This document shows, piece after piece, positions 7,002-15,481 of a stretch of 26,063 bases of DNA. The notes under the pieces are model-generated. The model saw nothing but the letters and a program-made list of their open reading frames with translations. It was not told where the DNA came from and did not search any database. The stretch is from positions 1 through 26,063 of the forward strand of contig NHHQ01000010.1 in the NCBI GenBank assembly GCA_002170915.1, read 5' to 3'. Both the position numbers and the translations under genes were made by a program. This DNA comes from Rhodospirillaceae bacterium TMED167. GTDB lineage: Bacteria; Pseudomonadota; Alphaproteobacteria; Rhodospirillales_A; UBA2165. Position 1 is the stretch's first letter. Every line of letters starts with the position of its first letter.

Positions 7002-7537
7002 TAATTGCTCCTTACTACTCGAATGTGACGTAACTCTGTAACTTCCGGGCTAAGATCAGAGCCCGTGGCAAAATCTATGCTGTAGCCGCCATCAGCATTT
7101 CCGGAATCGTCAACTCGCGCTGTAGAACTCCAGTAAGTGGCCGAAGGCGTGTCCGGGAAAAACTCCAAATTGATTGCTGGGCTGTGGCACTGTGGATCCA
7201 CCAGAGACCCCAGTTCCTTAATGTTCGGCAGCCGCCAATCAGCATGGCCGCCGAGACCACCACTGGAGTTGAACTGCTCAACAGTGGTGAGCGCATCATC
7301 CCAGTCCAAGTTTGCCGCGACACCGCTGCAACCACCTGATGACCAGTTCTGACCAATACTGCACGTTGCCCACATCAAGCCGGTTTTCGCATCGGTTATA
7401 GTTCCATCGCCGTGGTCGATGTATTGCTCCGGGTCAATGCGAGGCTTAATTGTACTGTCCTTGCAAACCTGCGCCATAACATGGGTATTGGCAAACACTG
7501 TAACGACAGCACAAAAGATAAGAGTAGGGGTTCTCAT
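7001..7537 (-). CDS. Secreted DUF1566 (Lcl C-terminal domain) protein, 178 aa
   Basis: An N-terminal signal peptide (hydrophobic core LIFCAVVTVFA, cut near VMAQ) leads into one DUF1566/Lcl C-terminal domain. The family hallmarks are visible: DGTITDAKTGLMWATC, then DWRLPNIKELGSLVD and a YWSST-type segment before a closing HIRVVRS. The domain is found in surface and secreted proteins of gammaproteobacteria, including the Legionella collagen-like adhesin Lcl, and is generally thought to bind ligands. Its ATG overlaps the stop of the upstream lipoprotein gene by four bases, and that protein ends in the same domain type, so the two probably form a pair outside the cytoplasmic membrane. Confidence 0.8.
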   Translation of the reverse strand: MRTPTLIFCAVVTVFANTHVMAQVCKDSTIKPRIDPEQYIDHGDGTITDAKTGLMWATCSIGQNWSSGGCSGVAANLDWDDALTTVEQFNSSGGLGGHADWRLPNIKELGSLVDPQCHSPAINLEFFPDTPSATYWSSTARVDDSGNADGGYSIDFATGSDLSPEVTELRHIRVVRSN

Positions 7538-9150
7538 TGTTTACTCCTTACGGCCATGAAGCCTTGGTAATAGCTTTTCTGACAAAGTTCGACTTCCCCA
7601 TCCTGGTAGTCATAGCACCAGGCAGAGGCTTCATTGTCGGCAGCCGGGGTGCCGCTGAGGTAACTCACCGAAGATTTAAGGTTTGAGAAGAATGCACCTT
7701 CGGGACGCATTGTTCCGTCCAGCTTGTCGTAGTTGGCGAGAGAGCGGAGTTCGCTGACTTCAGGCATCCGCCAGTCATCGAAGCCGCAGGTGCCTTGCAG
7801 GTTCATCTCCTGGATGTAGGCGGCGGTATCACAATGCAGATTGAACCGGCGTCCACCGCTGTAACGGAAACCGCAGTACCCATATTCGGCAGTCACGGGC
7901 TCGTCTTTATCCAGCCTGTTATCAGAGGTTCTGAGATAGCCTGAGTTGCCGCCGTTGTTCTCAGCCTCTTCATTGTGCCAGCCGTAGACAAAGTTCCCCG
8001 CCCGCCACTGTTCGCCAGTTGGCGTGTTCAGCACCGTAGCGCCGTCGCCATCGGTTGACTCGATGGTGAAATCAGCCTGCTTGTTTTCCCAGACCAATCC
8101 AGTGACGTTATCTCGGACGCAACTCCATGAGCTGGCTGAAGAGGGGAGGGGGTTACCGTTAAGGTCGAGCTTCGTGTAAGAGAAGCCTGCGTGTCCGTCA
8201 GTGGACAATTGGGCTCCATCTGCATCCCGGCCAAAGGACGCATCTTGCCCTGGGTGACTGGAGGGCTCGAACGCAAGGTCGCCAACCACACCGTCACTGT
8301 AGCTGGTCAAGCCGGTATCGTTGAGTGTGGTGTCACCCAGAATGACAACCGTGTGCGTCGAATTGCCGTCTGAGGACACCACGCCGTTTTCAGGTTGTTC
8401 CAACGATACAAACACAGTTTCGCCGCCCTCGGGGATTGTGTCCGGGAGAATGGCAAGCTCTATCTCTTTGAAGGTCTCGCCGACAGCGAAAGTCAGGTGG
8501 GTATCACCATCCAACTGGTAGTCACCGTTTTCGAGTGCAGTACCGCTGAGAGAAATGCTGGCAGAGACCTCAAACCCGCTGGGAGCTGACAGGGACACCG
8601 GAACGATCACTGAACCCACGGTCTCCGATACGGATTGCTGTTCCATGTCAAAGGCAATCTCTGGCGCGTCGTCGTCATTGCGCAGAGTGACTGTGGCAGT
8701 TTTCCCTCGGGTACTGAGGTCAGCGTTCGTGGCCGACTCCAGGTGTACCTTGAAGGTTTCATCCGGCTCGTGGATGTCATCACTTTGCACCGTCAGGACA
8801 ATTTCAGCACGGCGCGTACCAGCAGGAATCGTCAGCTTCCCGCCAGAAGCAGCGTAGTCCTCGCCATTCACGGCAGTCACATCTTCAAACGAGTAGGTTA
8901 TTTCCACATCCTCACTGGGGGTCGCCGAAAGGCTAATCGGTAGCGTCAGTTCAGTGTTCCCCCGGCTACCCTCGTTCACACTGGCCCCATCGACAGACAC
9001 CATGGGGGTGGTGCTTTGTTCGTTTGTTGTATCGCTACCATCCTCACTAGCTCCACCGCACCCTGTCAGGGCAATGGAGATAAAGGCAGACAGTGCGCAA
9101 ACGCGACCTATAGGTTTGTTGCATCGGTTAACTTTGCTCCGGTAGAGCAT
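7534..9150 (-). CDS. Surface lipoprotein with Calx-beta repeats and a DUF1566 domain, 538 aa
   Basis: The start at 9150 has AGGAG upstream. A lipoprotein signal ends in the lipobox LTGC with Cys31. Two Calx-beta modules follow (about residues 48-155 and 163-270; the first shows NGEDYAASGGKLTIPAG and DDIHEPDETFKV), and a DUF1566/Lcl C-terminal domain fills about 300-538, with DDWRMPEVSELRSLANYD and the terminal GFMAVRSKQ. Calx-beta modules act as Ca2+-binding spacers in extracellular adhesins. The architecture points to a lipid-anchored adhesin or receptor. It lies 28 bases after topB in the same operon, an unusual place for a surface protein. A role in recipient contact or biofilm is inference. 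Confidence 0.82.
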   Translation of the reverse strand: MLYRSKVNRCNKPIGRVCALSAFISIALTGCGGASEDGSDTTNEQSTTPMVSVDGASVNEGSRGNTELTLPISLSATPSEDVEITYSFEDVTAVNGEDYAASGGKLTIPAGTRRAEIVLTVQSDDIHEPDETFKVHLESATNADLSTRGKTATVTLRNDDDAPEIAFDMEQQSVSETVGSVIVPVSLSAPSGFEVSASISLSGTALENGDYQLDGDTHLTFAVGETFKEIELAILPDTIPEGGETVFVSLEQPENGVVSSDGNSTHTVVILGDTTLNDTGLTSYSDGVVGDLAFEPSSHPGQDASFGRDADGAQLSTDGHAGFSYTKLDLNGNPLPSSASSWSCVRDNVTGLVWENKQADFTIESTDGDGATVLNTPTGEQWRAGNFVYGWHNEEAENNGGNSGYLRTSDNRLDKDEPVTAEYGYCGFRYSGGRRFNLHCDTAAYIQEMNLQGTCGFDDWRMPEVSELRSLANYDKLDGTMRPEGAFFSNLKSSVSYLSGTPAADNEASAWCYDYQDGEVELCQKSYYQGFMAVRSKQ

Positions 9151-9178
9151 AGGCGTTCTCCTTCTAGTTAATCAGTCG

Positions 9179-11389
9179 TTATAAGCTGTTTTTTTTGCGC
9201 CGGGACTTGATTGGCTTGATGCCGGTGCAGTTGGGGTAATTTGAGCAGCCCCAGAACGAAGAGGCTTTCTTTCCGTCCTTCGGCTTCCCTTTGCGTCGTA
9301 ACATGGGCGAGTCGCACTCCGGGCACTTAGGAGCGTTCTTCGGCGGCTCGTTCGCCGTGGCCGGGTTAACCGGCTTTCCACGGTTGTCGTTGTAGGTTTT
9401 CTTGCAGGCAGGGTTCTGACAGCCCCAGAAGAAGCCTTTCGAGCCCCGGATGCGGTTCATCTCACCGCCGCAGTTGAAGCAATCGTGTGTAGGCGGCTTT
9501 GCTCCCTCGAATGCCTTGGAAAGAGGCCCACCATCTTGGGTTAGCGCCGCCGAGTTGGCCTTGAGCTGGTCCACCAGCTTGCAGATCCACTGGGAAATCT
9601 GGTTCATGAAAACGGTCATATTGCCGTTGCCTGAAGCGATCTTCTCCAGTTCCTGTTCCCAGGCCGCTGTCATCCCCGGAGACTTGATGGCTGGCGGTAG
9701 AACCGTGATCAGTGCGTGAGCCTTGTCTGTGGCAATCAACACCTTCTTCTGGCGCTTGAAGTATCCCTTGTCCACGGCCCCCTGGATGATGCCTGCCCGA
9801 GTCGCTGGAGTTCCAAGGCCAGCCGTATCCTTCAGGATCTGGCGGAACTTCTCCTCAGTGACGAACCGGGCAATATTCTCCATGGCCGCCAATAGTGACG
9901 ACTCAGTGAAATGTGCCGGTGGACGAGTCATTTTGTCCTCAAGCAACGAATCACGAATCATCGCGGGCTCGCCATGATTGACCCGAGGCAATTTCTCTTG
10001 CTCCTTCGGATTGTCGTTCTGATCGGAATCATCTTCCGGAGAGCTTTCACTGTCGGAGTTGAACAGCACCTTCCAGCCTTGCTTGGTCGGTGTTTTACCT
10101 GTGGCCGCGAACAAGTGGTTGCCGCAGGTAACCTCGATGTTGGTACGGTTGAATTCAAAGGCGCTGTAGAACTGTGCTATGTAAAAGCGCCGTATTGCGT
10201 CATAGAGGTTGAACTCAACCTCGGACATCTTGGTAATGTCTGTTCGTGCCGGTGTGGGAATGATCGCGTGGTGCGCGGTTATCTTCTTGTCATTGAAGGC
10301 GCGAGACTTGCGGTTCGGATCAGCACCAGCCACGAGTCCGGATACGCTTTGGTCGGACAGGATCAGCCCCTGAAGGATGTCAGGAATGTCCTCTCGTTGC
10401 GATTCAGGCAGGTAGCGGCAATCGGTACGCGGGTACGTGGTAGCTTTGTGCGTTTCGTACAGAGCTTGAGCGGCATCGAGAACCTGCTGAGCTGTGTATC
10501 CCCAGCGTTTGCTGGCGTACTGCTGGAGTGAGGTCAGATCGAAGGGCAGGGGAGCAGATTCCTTCCCGGCCTTTGTTTCGGCCTTACTGATAATGGCCTG
10601 AGCACCTTTTACCTGTGCGGCCACCTGCTCAGCGTATGTCTTGTTAGTACAACGGCCATGATCATCGCTGCATTCTTCAGGAGCTACCCAGTTGGCGGTG
10701 AACTGACCGTTCTGCACAGAGACGCCAACGGTTAGTGTCCAGAACGGAGAGGGCTTGAAGTTGGCGATCTCTCGGTCACGCTGACAAACGAGTGCCACGG
10801 TGGGCGTGATGACCCGGCCTACATGCAGCGTCTGATTGAAACCCACATCGCGGGTCAGGACGGTGTATAGCCGACTGACGTTCATGCCAATCAACCAATC
10901 CGCCCGCTGGCGGGCCATAGCGGCGTAGTAGAGCGGCATGGTATCGTGCCCGTCCCGGATGTTTGCCAGGGCCTTACGGATGCTGCTCTCGTCCAGAGCG
11001 GTTAGGCATACGCGCTTCACTGGCCCTGAGTAGCGCGTTCTGTCCATGAGGGACCGAGCAATAGCCTCACCTTCCCGATCATAGTCGGTAGCGATGTAGA
11101 CCGTTGAGGCTTTCTTCAGCAACCCTTCGATGACTTTGAACTGCTTGAAGCCTGTTTTTCGGACCTTGGACTTCCAGCTATCAGGCGCTATCGGAAGTGT
11201 TTCGAGTGACCATGACTTGAAGCGTTCGTCATAGTCATCAGGCATGAACATTTCGAGCAGATGCCCGTAGGCCCAAGTGATCGTTCGGTTATTCCCGTCA
11301 TGCAGGAAACCTTCGCCCCGCTGGCGTACTCCCAGCACTGCTGCCAGGTCGTTCGCCTGGGATGGTTTTTCACAAAGATAGAGTTCCAT
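9179..11389 (-). CDS. topB: DNA topoisomerase III with C-terminal zinc fingers
   Basis: The 736-aa protein is a full type IA topoisomerase. The Toprim domain has ELYLCEKPS (Glu7) and ATDYDREGE (Asp102, Asp104). ADWLIGMNVSRLYT at about 164-177 and GRVITPTVALVCQRDREI at 191-208 are typical of TopB. The active-site Tyr319 lies in TTYPRTDCRYL. LGTPATRAGII follows, and the C-terminus has two C4 zinc modules (CFNCGG...GCQNPAC and CPECDSPM...GCSNYPNC). TopB decatenates and relaxes single-stranded regions; plasmids and ICEs carry it for transfer or replication of the element. AGGAGGGG precedes the start, which overlaps the upstream stop (TAATG). Confidence 0.93.
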   Translation of the reverse strand: MELYLCEKPSQANDLAAVLGVRQRGEGFLHDGNNRTITWAYGHLLEMFMPDDYDERFKSWSLETLPIAPDSWKSKVRKTGFKQFKVIEGLLKKASTVYIATDYDREGEAIARSLMDRTRYSGPVKRVCLTALDESSIRKALANIRDGHDTMPLYYAAMARQRADWLIGMNVSRLYTVLTRDVGFNQTLHVGRVITPTVALVCQRDREIANFKPSPFWTLTVGVSVQNGQFTANWVAPEECSDDHGRCTNKTYAEQVAAQVKGAQAIISKAETKAGKESAPLPFDLTSLQQYASKRWGYTAQQVLDAAQALYETHKATTYPRTDCRYLPESQREDIPDILQGLILSDQSVSGLVAGADPNRKSRAFNDKKITAHHAIIPTPARTDITKMSEVEFNLYDAIRRFYIAQFYSAFEFNRTNIEVTCGNHLFAATGKTPTKQGWKVLFNSDSESSPEDDSDQNDNPKEQEKLPRVNHGEPAMIRDSLLEDKMTRPPAHFTESSLLAAMENIARFVTEEKFRQILKDTAGLGTPATRAGIIQGAVDKGYFKRQKKVLIATDKAHALITVLPPAIKSPGMTAAWEQELEKIASGNGNMTVFMNQISQWICKLVDQLKANSAALTQDGGPLSKAFEGAKPPTHDCFNCGGEMNRIRGSKGFFWGCQNPACKKTYNDNRGKPVNPATANEPPKNAPKCPECDSPMLRRKGKPKDGKKASSFWGCSNYPNCTGIKPIKSRRKKNSL

Positions 11390-11718
11390 TACCCCTCCTG
11401 TTTCTTCTGAGGTTCAACAACCAGATAACGAACGGAGGAAGAGGCAACGGATCCAGCAGAATCATCGTCGGTCAGCAAAGACTGGTGACGGGAAAACTCC
11501 GCTTCCATTAAGGATTTCCATGGAATGACCAAAGGCCGGATTTCGTCGTAATCCTGAGCCAAGCTCTCAAGAATGCCGGTGATTACACACATAGCGTCAC
11601 GAGGGGTGCCTCGCGAACCGGCCTCTTCCAACATTATGTGCAGCGCGTCGTAGAGTTCGGCCTTTCGGTCCAGTGCATCCTCGCTGCTGGGAGGCACTAC
11701 TTGCTGAGCGCTGCGCAT
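11389..11718 (-). CDS. Hypothetical protein, 109 aa
   Basis: It is a small soluble protein with predicted helices at about residues 14-32 (DALDRKAELYDALHIMLEE) and 40-60, and a Ser-rich stretch before a charged tail (VEPQKKQEG). It overlaps the end of the upstream lipoprotein gene by 22 bases and its TAA overlaps the topB start, so it is embedded in the operon. No family is recognised. Its invariable closeness to topB here suggests an accessory role, but nothing in the sequence proves it. Confidence 0.55.
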   Translation of the reverse strand: MRSAQQVVPPSSEDALDRKAELYDALHIMLEEAGSRGTPRDAMCVITGILESLAQDYDEIRPLVIPWKSLMEAEFSRHQSLLTDDDSAGSVASSSVRYLVVEPQKKQEG

Positions 11719-12374
11719 GGGTTCACCCGAGACTTGGGACGGACGCTCTCACGAACAATGTCACGTTGAAACGAACTGATCTCAGTGCCAGTGCAGAAGC
11801 CAGTCCATGCGACCAGGTACGCTTTGTAGTCGTGCTCTGGCGCGGCGCAGGAGCCCTGGAGGATGTCGGGAACATTGGCTTCCCCACCGTGGCGAGTCAC
11901 AAAGCGCCAGTCGGCCTCGTCCATACCCTTGCCACCATCACAGAAACGCTCCCATCGGGAGAGTTCGTAGAGGGAGTAACCTTCTTTACCCTTGGGCTCG
12001 CCGGAATCATCGCTGGTCGAGGAGTCCTTCACAGTGACGTTGACGACAGGCTTTTGTTTCTTGGCGCTGTCAATCGCATCGACCGCCTCAGCGATGTTGC
12101 TGGGGGTGTACGGGTTAGCTGCATCGGTCTTCGGTATAGACGCCTTGCTGCCGGAATCATAGAGGTTGCCTTCGCCCAGAACGTGAATGTAAGCCGGTTG
12201 ACGAACAGCCGCGCCACCGCGTCCCATGTTGTCCCATGAGAGAGTCAGGTCTCGGGTGACTCGCTCCTGCTTTGTTTCGACGACTTTGGGTTCAGGCTTT
12301 TGCTTGGGCTCCGGGGAGCTGGCGCAACCAGCCACCAGAGCAACACTGATAAAAAGGAGGGGGATCCGCTTCAT
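11697..12374 (-). CDS. Lipoprotein, 225 aa, possible conjugation accessory
   Basis: The start at 12374 (MKRIPLLFISVALVAGCAS) has AGGA seven bases upstream; the frame extends six codons further without a better site. The lipobox VAGC gives a lipid-anchored Cys17. A KPEPKVVETK linker is followed by a soluble domain with four Cys in its second half (FCDGG, GSCAAP, GFCTG, NPCAAL), probably two disulfides. It is the first gene of the leftward operon and is divergent from traI. Similar lipoproteins sit next to ICE transfer genes, but I cannot name the family. Entry exclusion or pore accessory roles are guesses. Confidence 0.6.
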   Translation of the reverse strand: MKRIPLLFISVALVAGCASSPEPKQKPEPKVVETKQERVTRDLTLSWDNMGRGGAAVRQPAYIHVLGEGNLYDSGSKASIPKTDAANPYTPSNIAEAVDAIDSAKKQKPVVNVTVKDSSTSDDSGEPKGKEGYSLYELSRWERFCDGGKGMDEADWRFVTRHGGEANVPDILQGSCAAPEHDYKAYLVAWTGFCTGTEISSFQRDIVRESVRPKSRVNPCAALSK

Positions 12375-12394
12375 TGAGTATTTCCTGTTCAATC

Positions 12395-12423
12395 AAAAAA
12401 AGACCCCGTAAGTCTACGGTGTC
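12395..12423 (-). terminator. Leader hairpin with U-run ahead of the leftward operon
   Basis: On the minus strand a 9-bp stem with one mismatch (12415-12423 with 12402-12410, loop GACT) is followed by seven U residues (12395-12401), a standard rho-independent terminator. It lies just 20 bases before the lipoprotein start and after the putative activator site. It either stops antisense transcripts from traI or works as an attenuator in the operon leader. Confidence 0.7.
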
Positions 12424-12446
12424 ACGGACTGAACACAGGCAGCTCT

Positions 12447-12475
12447 AATTACCCAATTTGGACAGAAACGCGGTT
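12447..12475. promoter_or_regulatory. Putative activator-binding site between divergent operons (weak copy)
   Basis: TTACCCAATTTGGACAG at 12449-12465 resembles the four stronger boxes on the plus strand. On the minus strand CCAAATTGGGT, nine bases, then TGCC matches the traL box in spacing. Its C-block is 88 bases from the traI start and 86 from the lipoprotein start, the same distance as the other copies, so it may serve both directions. Confidence 0.45.
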
Positions 12476-12541
12476 CAGGGTCGATTTCAAAATCTGGGAG
12501 GATTAGCCATCCCCAAAATAACTTGGTTTGGTCTAGTCCGA

Positions 12542-15481
12542 ATGTTGAGCACCCTGAAAGGTATATTTGGCCGAACTGCGCCCACAGAGCAAAAGAAGGG
12601 CGCGTTGGCCGTAGTAGATGAATATGACGAGGAAATCCCTCGATACCCGCCGTTCGCCAAAGGTTTGCCCGTCGCCCCCATTGATAAGGTGGTGGCAACG
12701 CAAGATGAACTGGTGGAGCGTATCCGCAATGCGTTGGGCTTCAATCGGGAGCAACACCAGGAGCTGATCCTCCCGGTGATTCATCGGTACGCAGAATTTG
12801 TGCATTTGTTGCCAGCATCTGAGGCGCATCACCACCGGGGCGCTGGCGGTTTGTTCCGGCACGGCCTTGAGGTGGCCTTCTGGGCCGCCCAAGCGTCCGA
12901 GGCCGTTATCTTCTCGATGGAAGGCTCTCCGCGTGAGCGCCGGAACAATGAGCCGCGTTGGCGTTTGGCAAGCTGCTTCTCGGGCCTGCTGCATGACGTA
13001 GGCAAGCCCCTGTCTGATGTGTCCGTAACGGACAAAGATGGTTCTGTTACCTGGAATCCGTATGCGAACACGCTATATGGCTGGGCGGCACACCATAAAA
13101 TCGACCGGTATTTCCTGCGCTGGCGGGACAACCGCCACAAGCGGCATGAGCAGTTCTCACTGCTGACCATCGAGCGGATCATTCCGCCCAACGTCCTGCA
13201 ATACCTATCGGAAGCTGGCCCGGAGATTCTTGAGGCTATGCTGGAGGCAATAGCGGGCACCAGCACAAATCAGCCAGTCACCAAGCTCATGTTGAAGGCT
13301 GACCAGGAGAGTGTTGCCCGCGACCTCAAGCAAAGTCGTTTGGATGTGGACGAGTTTTCCTATGGCGTCCCAGTCGAGCGGTACGTGTTCGATGCTATCC
13401 GCCGCCTAGTCAAAACAGGCAAATGGAAGGTCAACGAGGCTGGCGCTCGCGTATGGCACCTGCACCAAGGGGTCTTCATCACCTGGCGGCAGTTGGGTGA
13501 TCTATACGAGCTGATCTCCAAGGACAAGATACCTGGTATCCCCCGCGACCCTGACACGCTGGCGGACATCCTAATCGAGCGTGGCTTTGCCATTCCTAAC
13601 AAGGTGCCAGGGAGCAACGGCGAATCAGCGCATTATCGCTACTGGGAAGTATGCCCTGACGTGCTCCAAGAGGGGCGTCCTGCCGGGTCGGTGAAACTCC
13701 TCGGTTTGCGGCTTGAGTCCCACGAGCTGGTATTTACAACAGAGCCTCCGGCACCAGTGAAGGCTGTCATCGTCGGCGAGAGGGAAGAGCCGGAGATTCA
13801 TTTTGCAGACCTCGACGGTGACACTGAAGGCCAGCAATCGGCCTCAGAGAGCGCTGATCCTGATGGCGACGGTGAGGAGTCCGGTGGCGAAGTACAGTCA
13901 GGAGAGTCGCGTCCGAGCGGGTTGGAGGATGCGTATGAAGTGGCTGCAAGCGTTCCTGAGATTGGTGCTGACGGTGCAAACCCGCTTGACGGTCTGATGG
14001 GGGGAGCTGACGGGATGGACTTCCCGTTTGATGCCTTTGGGATGGACCAACCAGCCCAGGATGCTCCAGCAGCACCAGCAGCTCCTGAAGAGGGCTCTCC
14101 TGCATCTTCCCAAGGTGATGAAATGCCTCCGCTGGTGGATGAGATACCTGGCAGTGTCCCAGAGGATAACTCCGAGCCGCCCTTCATGGATGAGCCATCA
14201 TTCATGGATGCACCGCCGATGGACCCCAATTCCATGATGGGCTCCCCTGAGCCTCCATCTCCTACCGGCAAGCCAATGCCTGCAATGGCAGACATGTTCG
14301 CATCGACGGATGAGACCGCTTTGGACGTTAGCAGCCTGTTCCCTGGTCAGAGCCCTAAAGGGACAGGCGGTGGAAATAGTGCCAAGGCTGCCAAGAAAAA
14401 CGGTTCACCCAAGCCAGCCGAGAAGGGCAAGGCAGCGCCGCTGAAAGCGGCAGTGCAGCCAGCGGCGGATGGGGACAAGGCCCCGTCACCCAAGGTGGAG
14501 AAGAAACAAGCGAGAGCGAAGCTCGATGCTGCGCTGAGAGGCTTGCCCTCTAACGTCCAGAAGATACTTGAACAGGCAATTTTCCCCGTTCTTTCTGGCG
14601 AGAAGCTGTTGGGCGACGTGCTCTGCATGTTCCAAGGGCAGGCAGCCATCCTCTATCCAGAAGGGGCTGACGCTCTTGGCGGGGCATCTGAAGTGCTTTC
14701 CAGTCTTTGGGATGCTGGCGCGGTAGCCGGAGACCCGGTAATGCCAGGTAAGAAAATTCAGACGTTCAAAGGGATGAAAGGGCTGGTGCTTGCACCGGGT
14801 ATCTCATCGCTGGTTGTCGATGCTCTGAATGAAGCCGAATCAAGCATGGAAGGGATACAGGATGTGCTTCTTGGGGGTGCTGGCGGGCGGAAGAACAAGA
14901 AAGCGCCGAAGGCTGGCAAGAAGAAGCCCACATCGAGCGAGCAGGGCAACCGAAAAGCTGGAGGTCATGATGCACAGAGTTCAGCGGCGAAGCAGCCAGA
15001 GAAAAAGGTACACACGGAAAAAGCTCAGACGGAATCTGTGCAGCCGAAACAAAACAGCACACCGGTTCGCCGTCCAGAGAAATCCGTAACGCCACCTCCC
15101 AGTCGCCCTGAGCCCAAACCGGCCAAAAAAGAAGTGGACATCCCAGAGATTGAAGAGAACACGCTGCTTCCGAAAGGGCGAGGCCAGATGACGGCGGATT
15201 TTGATGACATCAAGCCCAAAACAATGACCGTTGAGGCGGCTATTGCACAGCTAAAAGAGATGATTCTGAAGCGTGAAGGGCGCTGGATAACCAGCGCTGT
15301 CACGAAGGAAGGAGGGTTCCTGGTTACTAGCGGAAAGTCACTGGACATCATTGCCGGTGAGTTTGCCGACCTGAGTAAACATAACCTGCGAGGTCACCTG
15401 AAGAGAGGCCAGGCTGATCCGCCCATGATGTATAAGCAGGGCAAATTGTATTTGGTCCTGAAGGAGAACAACGAAGCATGA
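12542..15481 (+). CDS. traI: MOBH-type conjugative relaxase TraI
   Basis: The 979-aa protein starts MLSTLKGIFGR, matching the usual start of SXT-type TraI; a frame extension to 12458 is ignored. The TraI_2 domain spans about residues 35-330, with PRYPPFAKGLP, the triple-His ASEAHHHRGAGGLFRHGLE (His96-98) and GLLHDVGKP (His151-Asp152), the HD-like metal residues of MOBH relaxases. A long acidic, Met/Pro/Ser/Glu-rich linker covers about 416-656, then a folded segment, a basic linker and a TraI_2_C domain at about 885-979 (MTVEAAIAQLKEMI...). It nicks oriT and leads the strand into the recipient. It is longer than the ~716-aa SXT TraI because of the linkers. Its stop overlaps traD by ATGA. Confidence 0.93.
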   Translation: MLSTLKGIFGRTAPTEQKKGALAVVDEYDEEIPRYPPFAKGLPVAPIDKVVATQDELVERIRNALGFNREQHQELILPVIHRYAEFVHLLPASEAHHHRGAGGLFRHGLEVAFWAAQASEAVIFSMEGSPRERRNNEPRWRLASCFSGLLHDVGKPLSDVSVTDKDGSVTWNPYANTLYGWAAHHKIDRYFLRWRDNRHKRHEQFSLLTIERIIPPNVLQYLSEAGPEILEAMLEAIAGTSTNQPVTKLMLKADQESVARDLKQSRLDVDEFSYGVPVERYVFDAIRRLVKTGKWKVNEAGARVWHLHQGVFITWRQLGDLYELISKDKIPGIPRDPDTLADILIERGFAIPNKVPGSNGESAHYRYWEVCPDVLQEGRPAGSVKLLGLRLESHELVFTTEPPAPVKAVIVGEREEPEIHFADLDGDTEGQQSASESADPDGDGEESGGEVQSGESRPSGLEDAYEVAASVPEIGADGANPLDGLMGGADGMDFPFDAFGMDQPAQDAPAAPAAPEEGSPASSQGDEMPPLVDEIPGSVPEDNSEPPFMDEPSFMDAPPMDPNSMMGSPEPPSPTGKPMPAMADMFASTDETALDVSSLFPGQSPKGTGGGNSAKAAKKNGSPKPAEKGKAAPLKAAVQPAADGDKAPSPKVEKKQARAKLDAALRGLPSNVQKILEQAIFPVLSGEKLLGDVLCMFQGQAAILYPEGADALGGASEVLSSLWDAGAVAGDPVMPGKKIQTFKGMKGLVLAPGISSLVVDALNEAESSMEGIQDVLLGGAGGRKNKKAPKAGKKKPTSSEQGNRKAGGHDAQSSAAKQPEKKVHTEKAQTESVQPKQNSTPVRRPEKSVTPPPSRPEPKPAKKEVDIPEIEENTLLPKGRGQMTADFDDIKPKTMTVEAAIAQLKEMILKREGRWITSAVTKEGGFLVTSGKSLDIIAGEFADLSKHNLRGHLKRGQADPPMMYKQGKLYLVLKENNEA

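Noticed and set aside
6668..7067. A 13-base direct repeat ATCAGAGCCCGTG at about 6668 and 7055
   Set aside because: A few such matches are expected by chance in 26 kb. The first copy belongs to the intergenic hairpin and the second lies inside a coding region.
7001..9150. Diversity-generating retroelement targets, since some DGR variable proteins have a C-type-lectin-like or DUF1566 end
   Set aside because: No reverse transcriptase gene and no template or variable repeat pair are visible in the window, and the two DUF1566 ends are not near-identical in DNA.
9911..10531. Rightward 206-codon frame opposite topB
   Set aside because: It is the antisense shadow of a strongly conserved topoisomerase core, with no supporting start signal.
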